Assembly: GCA_029260575.1 (NCBI GenBank)
Contig: JAJDDB010000003.1
Span: 124,001 to 188,000 of the forward strand
DNA length: 64,000 nucleotides
Direction of reading: 5' to 3'
Origin: Phycisphaerales bacterium
Lineage (GTDB): Bacteria; Planctomycetota; Phycisphaerae; Phycisphaerales; SM1A02
The notes beneath the pieces are model-generated. The model did no database searches. It was not told the origin of the DNA and worked only from the letters and a program-made list of their open reading frames with translations. The position numbers and the translations under genes were made by a program. This document shows, one piece after another, positions 8,950-18,082 of this stretch. Within the stretch, counting starts at the first letter, position 1; each line of letters opens with the position of its first letter.

Positions 8950-11900
8950 ATGCGCAAACTCGAAAATCGCACACGTCGTTACGGTATCGGTCTATGTACA
9001 CTTCTTGCGATTGGGGCACTGACTGCGCTTTCGCTCGTGTCGCCTGCGGAGAGTCAGGATACCCCTTCGACTTCCTCGTTCGCGCCTAGTTCCGGTGCAG
9101 TTGATGCAATCGACGAAAGCGATACTCTTGCTGATGAGATTATTCGTCTGATGCGTCAGATCATTGTAGAAGCGTCGCTAGGATTGATTGATACCGAAAT
9201 CGTCACGCTTCCATTGGATCTCGAGCCGGGAAAACCACTGGCTGCAACGATCAGTCTGGACGGACAGCCGTATCGGTTGCAACTCGCGCCGCACTCGGTG
9301 CGCTCACCAAACTATCAATTGCTTGTGCAGGGTGAAGACGGCGAGATTCGTCAGGCTGACGCTGGTCCAGTGCGCACACTGCGCGGCAGCGTTGCCGGCG
9401 TGCCCAATAGCTCTGTCACTGCATCAATGCTCGAAGACGGCCTGCACGCAATGATCCAGCTCGATGCCGACACGCGATACTGGCTCGAACCGATCGTTCG
9501 ATTCGTTCCTGACGCTTTTGATGACTACGTTGTGTACAGCGATGATGATGTCCTGCCACATGGCGGCACATGCGGCTTGCCAGATGCTGCTGCCGCTGAA
9601 AAGAAATTGCCGCCCGGAATCATCATTGATCGACCACAGACGCAGACCCAAACCCGCGGGTCGTTCTGCATTGCCGAACTCGCCTGTGATGCGGACACCG
9701 AATACTTCAACGACTACGGCACAGTGCCCGCCACCGAAGCTCGCATCAACTCTGTGATCAATACGGTTAACTCACAGTACGAAACACAAGTCGCGATCAC
9801 CCACTTGATCACGACGATCATTGTGCGCACCGCAAGCGATCCGTACACCTCGACGGACCCCGAAGGCAGACTGTGTCAATTCATCACAGAATGGACAAAC
9901 AACCAGGGCGCTATTCAACGCGATGTTGCCCATCTCTTTACCGGTGTTGACATTAATGGTGGCGTCATCGGCATCGCCGCTGACATCGGAGCGACCGGCA
10001 TCTGCCAGAACAACGGCGCATGCACAGGTGGGCAGTTCGGCACGCAAGGCTCCTACTGCATGTCACAGTCTGACTTTAACGGCAGTTTCGCATGTGCGAC
10101 CGACCTGACCGCCCACGAATTGGGCCACCTCTGGGGCGCGTTTCACTGCAATTGCCCTAGCAACACAATGAATCCCGGGATTACGTGTACGAACGTTTTT
10201 AGCGGCGGTTCAATCAACTCGATCTCTGCCTATCGCGATACCCGTACCTGTCTGGATGGCAGTTGTGCCGGCGGCCCGACCCCACCACCCAACGATAGCT
10301 GCTCGACACCGACGCTCATTGCCTGCACAACACAGGAAATATTCAACACCGCAACAGCAACACCCGTCAGCGGTTCAACCGACCCCGAACTTCCAGCAGG
10401 AAGTCCAAGTTGTCAGTGGCAGGGAACACCCAGCAATACACACAACACCGTCTGGTTTGAATTCATTGCTGCAGACACCAGTGTTGAAATCGAGACCTGC
10501 GCCACCACCGCCATTCAGGACACGATCGTCGCACTCTATGACGGAAGCTGCGGCGCGCTCACCGAATTGAGCTGCTCCGAAGATGTCTGTGGTTCGACAA
10601 CATACATGTCGAGCATTTGCTTTAACGGGCTTGTGCCTGGCAACTCCTATCTCATTATGGTCGGCAACCCCGGCGGATGGGGTGGCTCAACGCCCGGTCA
10701 GATCATCATGGATGTCGCCTGCCCGTGTCCGGCAATCGGCCCGGTCGCCGGCGCGTGCTGCCTGCCAGGCGGCGGATGTGCCGAACCCGAAACGCCGAAT
10801 AGTTGCGCATCGCTCGGCGGCACATTCCAGGGAGCCGGCTCGAACTGTGCCGGCGCAAATTGTGGCCCGGCAACGACTGGTGCCTGTTGTCTCGCTGGCG
10901 GTTCATGTTCGGTGGAAACGCCAAACGACTGTGCTCAATTGTTCGGCACATACCTCGGGGATGGAACCGATTGCTCGCTTGACAGCGACTTTGACGGAAC
11001 ACCGGACTGCGCAGACGGTTGCCCCAACGATCCAACCAAGACTGCTCCAGGTGTCTGCGGCTGCGGGAATCCCGAGACGGATTCAGATAACGATGGCACG
11101 CCGGATTGTGTCGATGGCTGCCCGAATGATCCGAACAAGATCGCGCCGGGTATCTGTGGCTGCGGAATCTCCGATGTCGATTCTGACAATGACGGCACTC
11201 CGGACTGCAACGATCAGTGTCCCAACGACCCCAACAAGATCGCGCCTGGTGATTGCGGTTGCGGAACGCCCGATATCGATTCGGACAACGATGGCGTTGC
11301 TGACTGTATAGATGGATGCCCCAACGATCCCAACAAGATCGATCCGGGTATCTGCGGCTGCGGAATCTCTGATATCGATTCTGACAATGATGGCACACCG
11401 GACTGCAACGATCAGTGCCCCAACGACCCCAACAAGATCGCGCCCGGCGATTGCGGATGCGGTATTTCCGATGTCGATTCTGACAATGACGGCGTTGCCG
11501 ACTGCAATGACGGTTGTCCGAATGATCCCAACAAGATCGCACCGGGTGTCTGCGGCTGCGGCATCTCCGATATCGATTCTGACAATGACGGCACGCCGGA
11601 TTGCAATGATCAGTGCCCCAACGATCCCAACAAGATCGCGCCCGGTGACTGCGGTTGCGGCATTCCAGATATCGATTCAGACAACGATGGCGTCGCAGAT
11701 TGCAACGACGGTTGCCCGAATGATCCGAATAAGATCGCTCCAGGTGATTGTGGTTGCGGAACGCCCGATAATGACAGTGACAACGATGGCGTTGCTGACT
11801 GCATAGATGGTTGCCCGAACGATCCGAATAAGATCGCGCCGGGTGTCTGCGGCTGCGGCATCTCCGATGTCGATTCTGACAATGACGGCACCCCGGACTG

Positions 11901-12345
11901 CAATGATCAGTGTCCGAACGATCCCAACAAGATCGCGCCGGGTATCTGTGGATGCGGCATCTCCGATGTCGATTCGGACAATGATGGCACGCCGGACTGC
12001 AACGATCCGTGCCCGACTGACCCGAATGACACATGTCTCTTAGAGGCGTGTTGCATGCCCGATGGAACATGCACCGATGTGCTTCCGGCCGACTGCACAA
12101 ACACCGGCGGCGTGCCGCAGGGCCCTGCTACAACATGTGCTGGCGTCAACTGCCCTGTTTCCTGCACGGGTGACATTACAGATGCCAACGGCGTAGGACC
12201 GGACGGAGCCGTGGATGTGTTCGACCTCCTGGAATTGCTCGCCAACTGGGGCACGAACGGCCCGGGTGCGGATATTGCCCCGCCAAACAATGTCGTCGAT
12301 GTCTTCGACTTGCTTGACCTGCTCGCAGCATGGGGCGACTGCTAG
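8950..12345 (+). CDS. Secreted zinc metalloprotease with thrombospondin-3-type repeats and dockerin-like C terminus
   Basis: 1131 residues from ATG 8950, preceded by GTGAGG; a GTG at 8899 would add 17 unlikely residues. A signal peptide (LCTLLAIGALTALSLVSPAES) is followed by a pro-region and a reprolysin-like catalytic domain with HELGHLWGAFH (from residue 389), the HExxHxxGxxH zinc signature of metzincins. Next come a PPC-like beta domain, two CCxxGGxC modules, eleven DxDxDGxxDC calcium-binding repeats of 33 residues, a third Cys module, and two copies of VDVFDLLxLLAxWG. That tail is characteristic of secreted proteins of Phycisphaera-like planctomycetes and is presumed to anchor or sort the protein. 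Probably a calcium-stabilised extracellular protease. Confidence 0.9.
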   Translation: MRKLENRTRRYGIGLCTLLAIGALTALSLVSPAESQDTPSTSSFAPSSGAVDAIDESDTLADEIIRLMRQIIVEASLGLIDTEIVTLPLDLEPGKPLAATISLDGQPYRLQLAPHSVRSPNYQLLVQGEDGEIRQADAGPVRTLRGSVAGVPNSSVTASMLEDGLHAMIQLDADTRYWLEPIVRFVPDAFDDYVVYSDDDVLPHGGTCGLPDAAAAEKKLPPGIIIDRPQTQTQTRGSFCIAELACDADTEYFNDYGTVPATEARINSVINTVNSQYETQVAITHLITTIIVRTASDPYTSTDPEGRLCQFITEWTNNQGAIQRDVAHLFTGVDINGGVIGIAADIGATGICQNNGACTGGQFGTQGSYCMSQSDFNGSFACATDLTAHELGHLWGAFHCNCPSNTMNPGITCTNVFSGGSINSISAYRDTRTCLDGSCAGGPTPPPNDSCSTPTLIACTTQEIFNTATATPVSGSTDPELPAGSPSCQWQGTPSNTHNTVWFEFIAADTSVEIETCATTAIQDTIVALYDGSCGALTELSCSEDVCGSTTYMSSICFNGLVPGNSYLIMVGNPGGWGGSTPGQIIMDVACPCPAIGPVAGACCLPGGGCAEPETPNSCASLGGTFQGAGSNCAGANCGPATTGACCLAGGSCSVETPNDCAQLFGTYLGDGTDCSLDSDFDGTPDCADGCPNDPTKTAPGVCGCGNPETDSDNDGTPDCVDGCPNDPNKIAPGICGCGISDVDSDNDGTPDCNDQCPNDPNKIAPGDCGCGTPDIDSDNDGVADCIDGCPNDPNKIDPGICGCGISDIDSDNDGTPDCNDQCPNDPNKIAPGDCGCGISDVDSDNDGVADCNDGCPNDPNKIAPGVCGCGISDIDSDNDGTPDCNDQCPNDPNKIAPGDCGCGIPDIDSDNDGVADCNDGCPNDPNKIAPGDCGCGTPDNDSDNDGVADCIDGCPNDPNKIAPGVCGCGISDVDSDNDGTPDCNDQCPNDPNKIAPGICGCGISDVDSDNDGTPDCNDPCPTDPNDTCLLEACCMPDGTCTDVLPADCTNTGGVPQGPATTCAGVNCPVSCTGDITDANGVGPDGAVDVFDLLELLANWGTNGPGADIAPPNNVVDVFDLLDLLAAWGDC
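10981..12036 (+). repeat. Tandem 99-bp coding repeat, 11 units (TSP3-like, Asp/Cys-rich)
   Basis: Units begin exactly every 99 bases from 10981 to 11971; the last is truncated to 22 codons. Each encodes a DSDNDGxxDCxDxCPNDPN core and a CGCG turn. Two unit types (TPDCNDQ and VADCxDG) mostly alternate, which points to duplication of a 198-bp pair. The Asp ligands resemble calcium-binding thrombospondin type 3 repeats. Confidence 0.93.
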
Positions 12346-12380
12346 TAACTGCCAGCTTGAATTGAGTCATCCAACACAAG

Positions 12381-12410
12381 CGCCGCCGATGAGGCGGCGT
12401 TTGTTTTTTG
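12381..12410 (+). terminator. Intrinsic terminator of the metalloprotease gene
   Basis: A perfect 7-bp stem (CGCCGCC / GGCGGCG) with a 5-base loop is followed by TTTGTTTTTT, 35 bases after the stop codon. Confidence 0.88.
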
Positions 12411-12581
12411 TTGAAGCGCGGCCTGTGCGGAATTTCGAGCTTTCGGACGCACAAACGGATCTAGACCGCCAAGAGAATTCGAAGGGAAATGCGCTTCGCT
12501 GACGTAAGAACTTTCCCGCCAGGCGAGTCAAACATGCAGCAATCTCAGTGATTCACACTGTTGCTATCAAAGGAGCAAGTC

Positions 12582-13428
12582 ATGGCTGTTGCTTCACCCA
12601 TACAGAATGTGCTCTCACCCGTTGCAGCAGACGAAACGTTCAACAACACATGGCCGTTCGCAGCCCGCTTCACCAACGCGCCGGGGTTTCGCATGCACTA
12701 CGTTGACGAGGGCAATGGTGAAACGATTCTCGCACTGCACGGCGAACTAACCTGGGGGTATCTCTTCAGGAATCTCATCACCCCCTTGCACCGCAGTACC
12801 GGGTTGTCGTGCCTGACCATATGGGCTTCGGCAAAAGCGAAACACCCCAGCACCGAAGCTATCTCCTTCATGATCACATCGACAACATCGAACGGTTCGT
12901 CATTGATCAGGATCTGCGCGACATCACCCTTGTCATGCACGTTTTTGGTGGACCCGTCGGAATAGGCCTTGCCATTCGTCACCCCGATCGCATCAAACGA
13001 ATCATCAGCACCAACGGCCCCACGCCACTCGATCAGCCGCTCCTTGGCGATGCGCTAACGGAAAATGCAGCCAATTCACCGTGGTTTCGTTGGATCGCAC
13101 GGCAAATGCCAACGGCATTCTTGATGATGTCCTTGGCCAGCTCAACTACAACATTCTCAGCACGCTCAAGCTCAATGGCTTCGAGCGTACGGAAGTGATC
13201 ACGGAGACGTGGCTGCGCGCGTACAGTGCGCCTTCACAACTCCCGAGCAGTGCCTCGGCGCGATCGGCTGGGCGAAGGGATTTGCTGATGACGCCCACAA
13301 CTTTGAACAGGCAGATGTGGCGACGGCGCGGGCAGTATCGCGCAAACCGGCACTTGCCATCTGGGGCATGGCCGATCGAACACTGCACGCACCGGCAAGC
13401 TCAGACACGCCCCGCGCAGGAATTTGAA
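12582..13428 (+). pseudogene. Alpha/beta hydrolase (haloalkane dehalogenase-like), disrupted by frameshifts
   Basis: ATG 12582 has a good ribosome site (AAAGGAG, 7 bases away). The homologous protein must be read in three frames: MHYVDEGNGETILALHGE (first frame), then VVVPDHMGFGKSETPQ and PVGIGLAIRHPDRIKRIIST (second), then LGQLNYNILSTLKLNGFERT (third), then FTTPEQCLGAIGWAKGF and ALAIWGMADRT back in the first. Frame changes fall near 12790-12810, 13100-13125 and 13225-13240. The nucleophile elbow expected around HVFGG lacks the usual G-x-D/S-x-G (it reads MHVFGGPVG), which fits loss of function. Sequencing error at three sites seems less likely than decay. In intact form it would resemble HAD-type hydrolytic dehalogenases. 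Confidence 0.75.
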
Positions 13429-13648
13429 GACGCGGCGCATGAAAAATGCCAGCCCTAATGGACTGGCCTTCATTGCGTTACGCGAACTATCGGGGACAGC
13501 GATTGATTTAACTCATGCGCTTCGGTTTGTCGTCTTGGCCTATCGGGCCGCGTAGGGTGGGACAAATTTCAGTCGCAAGGTGATAGATCGAACAAGCAGT
13601 AATGGTTGAATGAAGTAGATTGAGACGGTCGAAGACGAGTATCCCACT

Positions 13649-16600
13649 TCACTCTTCGGAAGTCAGGTCGAACTCCGCCGACTTCGCGCGCAGCGCTGCC
13701 AGGAACTGGGCGAGGTGGGCTTCGTATTCGGCGCGGCGCCCGACATTCGGAGTGAGTAGAGCGATCGCCATCTCTTGTGTTTCCACAGCTTTCGCGTGGT
13801 CGCCGGTCATGTGATACGCCATGGCAAGGGTGTCGATGATTTCGGTTTCTTTGTACTCGCTCATTTCACAGGCGCGCAGTGCAATGATCAGGGCCGTGGC
13901 AGGATCGCGCAGGTCTGCGGGATCGATGGTGAGCAATTGCCATGCATATTCGTTGAGGTCGTACGGAAAAGCATCTGGTGGCTCGGCTCGCTGGCGGCGC
14001 GTTTCCAGGTATGCGCGCTGGAATCGCCGAAACATTCGCTCGAGGATGAGGTTGCCGGCAGCATGACGCTGGACAGCACTGAGCGAGGAATCGCTGCGGA
14101 TCGCTTCGACAATTGTGCTCGGCTCAGAGAGTTCTGCGAAGAGGCGATCAACAACCGGCTGTATCATGGATTGCGCGCTGTGGTACGTCGCCCGCTCCTT
14201 AATGCGCTGGGTGGCGGATACGCGGTCCCAGATTCTGATGGTGTTGTCATGTGAGCCCGAGGCGATACGCGTGCCGTCCGGCGAGAACGCGACAGCGCTG
14301 ATCAGTTCATAATGGCCGGCCAGTGTGATGACTTCTTCCCCGGTGGCTGCGTCCCAGAATTTGATGGTCTTGTCATCTGAACCCGAGATGAGGCGCGTGC
14401 CGTCGGGTGAAAAGGAGACGGATCTGATCCCTCCCATGTGGCGGGGAAGCGTGGCGAGTGAGTCTCCGGTCATGGCATTCCAGAGTTTGATGGTGTTGTC
14501 TGCTGAACCTGAAGCAAGGCGAGTGCCATCCGGTGAGAACGCTACGGACCAGATCGCCTCGTCGTGCCCGAACAGTGTTGCGACCTCTTCGCCGGTCGCC
14601 GCGTCCCATAGCTTGATCGAATTGTCGTATGAGCCCGAGGCCAGACGAGAGCCATCGGGTGAGAATGCCACGCTGCGTACACCGCCCTCATGTCCACGCA
14701 GGGTTGTGAGGTCGGTGCCGGTCGCAGCGTCCCACAGTTTGATCGTGTAGTCACTTAATCCCGCTGCCAGATGCGACCCGTCAGGTGAGAAGGCAATGCT
14801 ATAGGCTCCGCCACCTTGCGCGACCAGGGTTGTGACCGCGTCGCGACTGGCTGCGTTCCACAGTTTGATCGTGCTGTCGTATGATCCTGAGACCACGTGC
14901 GTTCCGTCAGGTGAAAACGCAACACTCCAGACACCGAGGTCGTGCCCACGCAGTGTTGCCAATTCCATCGCACTCTCAGTATCCCATAGCTTGATCGTCT
15001 TGTCGTCTGACCCCGAGACCACTCGCGTCCCGTCAGGTGAGAACGCAACGCACCAGATCGTGTCGTCGTGCCCGAGCAGTGTTTCGACCTCTGCGCCACT
15101 GGCAACGTCCCAGATTCTGATGGTGTGGTCTCTTGATCCCGATGCGAGGCGCATGCCGTTGGGTGAGAACGCAACGCTGTAGACATAGTCCTCGTGCCCG
15201 GGCAGTGTTGCGATCACATCGCCGGTTTCCGCGTCCCAAAGTTTGATCGTGGTGTCGATCGACCCCGAGGCCATTTGTGTCCCGTCGGGTGAAAACACAA
15301 TGCTCCGGACAGTTTTCTCGTGCCCGTGCAGTGTTGCGATCTCATCGCCACTCGCCACGTCCCATAGCTTGATCGTGTTGTCACTTGATCCCGATGCCAG
15401 TTGCATCCCGTCGCGCGAAAACGCAACGCTCATGACGTTGTCCTCGTGCCCGCTCAGTGTTGCGATCTCCTCGCCGCTGGCCGCGTCCCACAGCTTGATC
15501 AACTTATCCTGTGCCCCTGAGGCCACACGCGTCGCGTCGGGTGAGAACGCAACACATCGGAGGCTTGCTTCGTGCCCATGCAGGGTTGCGACTTCATCGC
15601 CGCTGGCCGCGTCCCAAATCTTGATCGTGTTGTCATACGACCCCGATGCAATGCGCGTACTGTCGGGCGAAATCGCGATGCTCACGACACCCTTCTCGTG
15701 CCCGCGCAGTGTTGCCTCGCTCATATTGGATCTATTGGACAGGTATTGCCACTCCCAGCTCCGCAGGGCTTCGGGTGCCCGCTGCAGCCGCTGTCTGACC
15801 GTGGCAATGTTGTTCCCTGCCAGCGCCGCGTCGGCCGTTGCGATATTGGCCACATACATCTGGAATACCGCGGCCTCGCTCTCAGCGGCTCGCGCTATTG
15901 CGTCTGCCTCTACCTGCTTCGCGAGCCTCGTTGCATCTGCCTCGGCATGTTCCGCGCGCACATGTGCCGTGTCCGCCTCAGCTTTCTCCGCGCGCACCAT
16001 CGCAAGGCTCGTCCCGACGATACCGCCGACGAGTACAAGGAACACAGCCGCAATACCAATGACCACCGCACGGTTGCGCCGCGCGAACCTGCTGAACAGA
16101 TATGACACACTCGGCGGCCGTGCCTGGATCGGTTCACTGTTCAGATAGTGCCGCACATCATCCGCAAACGCCTCCGCTGACTTGTAGCGGCGCTCGCGAT
16201 CCTTCTCCATCGCTTTGAGCGTGATCGTCTCCACATCACCGCGCAGTGTTTTGTTGATCGTGCTCAGCCGAGTTGGATGCTCTTCCCGAACCATCCGCGC
16301 GGCTTCAAACACCGCCACTTTCGTCACGTCATACGGCAGCTGCTCACACAACAATTCAAAAAGCACAACACCAAGGGCGTACACATCGCTGCGGGTATCA
16401 AGGTCGGTCGGATCACCCTCGCACTGCTCCGGGCTCATGTATTGCAGCGTGCCGATGAGCTGGCCGACATCGGTTTGCAATGTTGTGACAGCAAGATCTG
16501 AATCGGTTGAGCGGGCCACGCCGAAGTCGATGATCTTCGGTTCGCCGGCGGAATCAACGAGGATGTTCCCGGGCTTGAGGTCGCGGTGGATGATTCCTTT

Positions 16601-17101
16601 CTGGTGGCCGTGATGTACTGCGTCACAGATCTTGGCAAACAGATCAAGCCGTTCGCGCGTGCCGAGTTTCCTCTCCCGGGCAAAGCTCGTGACGGTTTTC
16701 GCGCCCGGGACATATTCCATCGCAAAGAACGGCACACCGCCGTGACCATCGTCATGCGTGCCGGCCTCGTACACCTGCGCAACATTTGGATGGCGCAAAC
16801 GGGCAAGCAATTGCGATTCGAACTCGAAGCGGCGCAGCGCCGAGCGCGAGGTGATGCCGCGCTTCATAACTTTGAGCGCGACATGCCGGCGCGGTTGTTC
16901 CTGCACGGCTTCGTAGACAGTTCCCATGCCGCCGGACGCGATGACGCGCTTGATTCGGTATTTGCCGATGCGGGCAGGAAATTCGGGACGAGTCGGCGCA
17001 CCGTCAGCAAGTCTCTTCGTTGAGCCGGAATCAGGCGTGCCGGTCGTGTCCGGTTCTTCGGTCACTGGCGTACTCCGTGTCGATGTCAGCCGATCGAGCA
17101 A
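13649..17101 (-). CDS. Transmembrane serine/threonine protein kinase with 12 C-terminal WD40 repeats
   Basis: 1150 residues. Kinase domain about 45-325: glycine loop IASGGMGTVYEA, Lys77 in VALKVMK, HRDLKPGN (172-179), DFG (192-194) and the APE-equivalent MSPEQ. A single membrane helix (346-369) is followed by an Ala/Glu-rich coiled segment and then twelve WD40 repeats of 42 residues (from about 463), which should fold into one or two beta-propellers outside or at the membrane face. A TPR-like tail ends the protein. This architecture (PknB-like kinase plus WD40) is strongly expanded in planctomycetes. Transcribed divergently from the small gene at 17237. Ligand and substrate are unknown. Confidence 0.95.
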   Translation of the reverse strand: MLDRLTSTRSTPVTEEPDTTGTPDSGSTKRLADGAPTRPEFPARIGKYRIKRVIASGGMGTVYEAVQEQPRRHVALKVMKRGITSRSALRRFEFESQLLARLRHPNVAQVYEAGTHDDGHGGVPFFAMEYVPGAKTVTSFARERKLGTRERLDLFAKICDAVHHGHQKGIIHRDLKPGNILVDSAGEPKIIDFGVARSTDSDLAVTTLQTDVGQLIGTLQYMSPEQCEGDPTDLDTRSDVYALGVVLFELLCEQLPYDVTKVAVFEAARMVREEHPTRLSTINKTLRGDVETITLKAMEKDRERRYKSAEAFADDVRHYLNSEPIQARPPSVSYLFSRFARRNRAVVIGIAAVFLVLVGGIVGTSLAMVRAEKAEADTAHVRAEHAEADATRLAKQVEADAIARAAESEAAVFQMYVANIATADAALAGNNIATVRQRLQRAPEALRSWEWQYLSNRSNMSEATLRGHEKGVVSIAISPDSTRIASGSYDNTIKIWDAASGDEVATLHGHEASLRCVAFSPDATRVASGAQDKLIKLWDAASGEEIATLSGHEDNVMSVAFSRDGMQLASGSSDNTIKLWDVASGDEIATLHGHEKTVRSIVFSPDGTQMASGSIDTTIKLWDAETGDVIATLPGHEDYVYSVAFSPNGMRLASGSRDHTIRIWDVASGAEVETLLGHDDTIWCVAFSPDGTRVVSGSDDKTIKLWDTESAMELATLRGHDLGVWSVAFSPDGTHVVSGSYDSTIKLWNAASRDAVTTLVAQGGGAYSIAFSPDGSHLAAGLSDYTIKLWDAATGTDLTTLRGHEGGVRSVAFSPDGSRLASGSYDNSIKLWDAATGEEVATLFGHDEAIWSVAFSPDGTRLASGSADNTIKLWNAMTGDSLATLPRHMGGIRSVSFSPDGTRLISGSDDKTIKFWDAATGEEVITLAGHYELISAVAFSPDGTRIASGSHDNTIRIWDRVSATQRIKERATYHSAQSMIQPVVDRLFAELSEPSTIVEAIRSDSSLSAVQRHAAGNLILERMFRRFQRAYLETRRQRAEPPDAFPYDLNEYAWQLLTIDPADLRDPATALIIALRACEMSEYKETEIIDTLAMAYHMTGDHAKAVETQEMAIALLTPNVGRRAEYEAHLAQFLAALRAKSAEFDLTSEE
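14205..15720 (-). repeat. Twelve tandem WD40-coding repeats, about 126 bp each
   Basis: Each unit encodes a variant of TIKLWDAASGDEVATL-GHE followed by a VAFSPDGTRLASGS strand. The high conservation between units suggests recent duplication or gene conversion within the propeller. Confidence 0.9.
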
Positions 17102-17236
17102 TCGAGTACGGTGCCGTAAGACAAAGAATGCCGATCACCGAACTCAGTCTCAAGATACCAGAGCAGAGGTTGTTGAGAGAGGTATTCTGCCGACCGACAC
17201 TCCGAAATCGCGTGTTAGTCTTGAATGTCGCGATGA

Positions 17237-17467
17237 ATGGACGAACAAGTGATGACCGAGAGAAATGAACCCATAGACTCAATTACTGAAGAAGAAGCAT
17301 TCCGATTGCTGCGAGGCAAGGGCAAACCGTGGGCGTTTGTCATTATCGCGGTGCAGATCGCATCTTCCGCAGATCAGATGGGAGACTTCATCAGCTGGCT
17401 CATCGGGAGGTCAACACCGATGCGCCCCCTGCCCCCCCGCCGCCACTGGATGAATGGCTGGCGATGA
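17237..17467 (+). CDS. Small protein of unknown function, 5' part of a frame-disrupted gene
   Basis: Reads MTERNEPIDSITEEEAFRLL and WAFVIIAVQIASSADQMGDF before leaving the coding frame at a C-rich tract (CCCCCTGCCCCCCCG at about 17424-17438) and stopping soon after. The frame that continues past the tract (next entry) gives a sensible acidic alpha-helical protein, so the two are probably one gene in which a base has been lost or gained in the C run, or a site of frameshifting. No family recognised. Start could be ATG 17237 or ATG 17252. Confidence 0.5.
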   Translation: MDEQVMTERNEPIDSITEEEAFRLLRGKGKPWAFVIIAVQIASSADQMGDFISWLIGRSTPMRPLPPRRHWMNGWR

Positions 17468-17871
17468 ACCGGAATCATCGAAAGATGATCAACGATCTCA
17501 TTGAAGGAATTGCCGGTCCTTCGGATATATCCGCAAGCGATATTCAGGATGCGGTGCGAGACGCAGCAACGATATCCGCCGATGAGATTCGTGCGGAAGT
17601 GAATGCACTCAGCTTGGAGCAACAAGAAGCGTTAATTCGCCCCTTCATTGGTGTGCCATTCCCGCCTGACGATCAGACGCTGCGTGTAATGCTTCAAGAA
17701 TTGGAGTCTAACGCAATTCCAGAATGCGTTGAGGAGACTGTCCAATTTCATGCGACCGTTGACACGATCTTGCAGGTACCAGGTCTTTCCTCGTTTGATC
17801 AAGCTCGCCATGGCTCTGAACCTCCGGGCAGTTCGAATCCGTTTGGCGAGTCCCTATCGGCCGTCGATTGA
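17329..17871 (+). CDS. Small acidic helical protein of unknown function, 3' part of the same frame-disrupted gene
   Basis: The plausible coding part begins around the Pro-rich linker (DAPPAPPPPLDEWLAMNRNH) and continues with ISASDIQDAVRDAATISADE and LSLEQQEALIRPFIGVPFPP, soluble amphipathic helices. An independent start at ATG 17464 (MNRNHRK) is possible if the gene is intact as a shorter one. The region is lower in G+C than everything to its right and belongs with the planctomycete chromosome. No homologous family is recognised. Confidence 0.55.
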   Translation: MGVCHYRGADRIFRRSDGRLHQLAHREVNTDAPPAPPPPLDEWLAMNRNHRKMINDLIEGIAGPSDISASDIQDAVRDAATISADEIRAEVNALSLEQQEALIRPFIGVPFPPDDQTLRVMLQELESNAIPECVEETVQFHATVDTILQVPGLSSFDQARHGSEPPGSSNPFGESLSAVD

Positions 17872-17889
17872 TGTACACGTTGATGTACA
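17868..17889. repeat. Tandem TTGATGTACA direct repeat at the composition boundary
   Basis: Two exact 10-base copies (17868-17877 and 17880-17889), 12 bases apart, overlapping the stop codon of the preceding gene. They sit at the point where sequence composition changes. A protein-binding site or a junction footprint are both possible; no matching distal copy was found. Confidence 0.4.
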
Positions 17890-17910
17890 AACGGCCTGAT
17901 TTGCCCAATG

Positions 17911-17940
17911 AAAAAGGGACTCGCGTTGCCGCAAGTCCCT
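17911..17940 (-). terminator. Intrinsic terminator at the end of the hgcAB-fusion operon
   Basis: On the minus strand: GGGACTTGCG, a GCAA tetraloop, CGCGAGTCCC, then TTTTT. In RNA the stem is 10 bp with one G-U pair; the plus-strand version has a C/A mismatch and no T run, so it works leftward. It lies about 140 bases beyond the stop of the fusion gene. Confidence 0.85.
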
Positions 17941-18082
17941 ATGAAACAACAAGTAGTGGGAGCGCAACCCTTTTCGGGACACTGTTTCGGGGTTCAAACA
18001 GCGAGACGAGTCGGGCTCGAACGCCGGGAGGTTCAGAGACGCCGGGTTATCGCCGCTGGCTTGCCGCGCTGGCTGGTGCAAC

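Noticed and set aside
10981-12036. CRISPR array
   Set aside because: Units are contiguous, in frame and protein-coding, with no unique spacers.
10706-12100. 464-codon minus-strand frame opposite the protease repeats
   Set aside because: It is the mirror of the 99-bp repeats; its Arg/His/Cys-rich repetitive product follows from the sense codons.
17911-17940. Terminator for the rightward small gene
   Set aside because: On the plus strand the hairpin has a mismatch and is preceded, not followed, by the A/T run.
17960-18070. tRNA or tRNA-fragment attachment site (GGGTTCAAAC- and GCTCGAACGC-like strings)
   Set aside because: No cloverleaf could be drawn around these strings, so they are chance matches.
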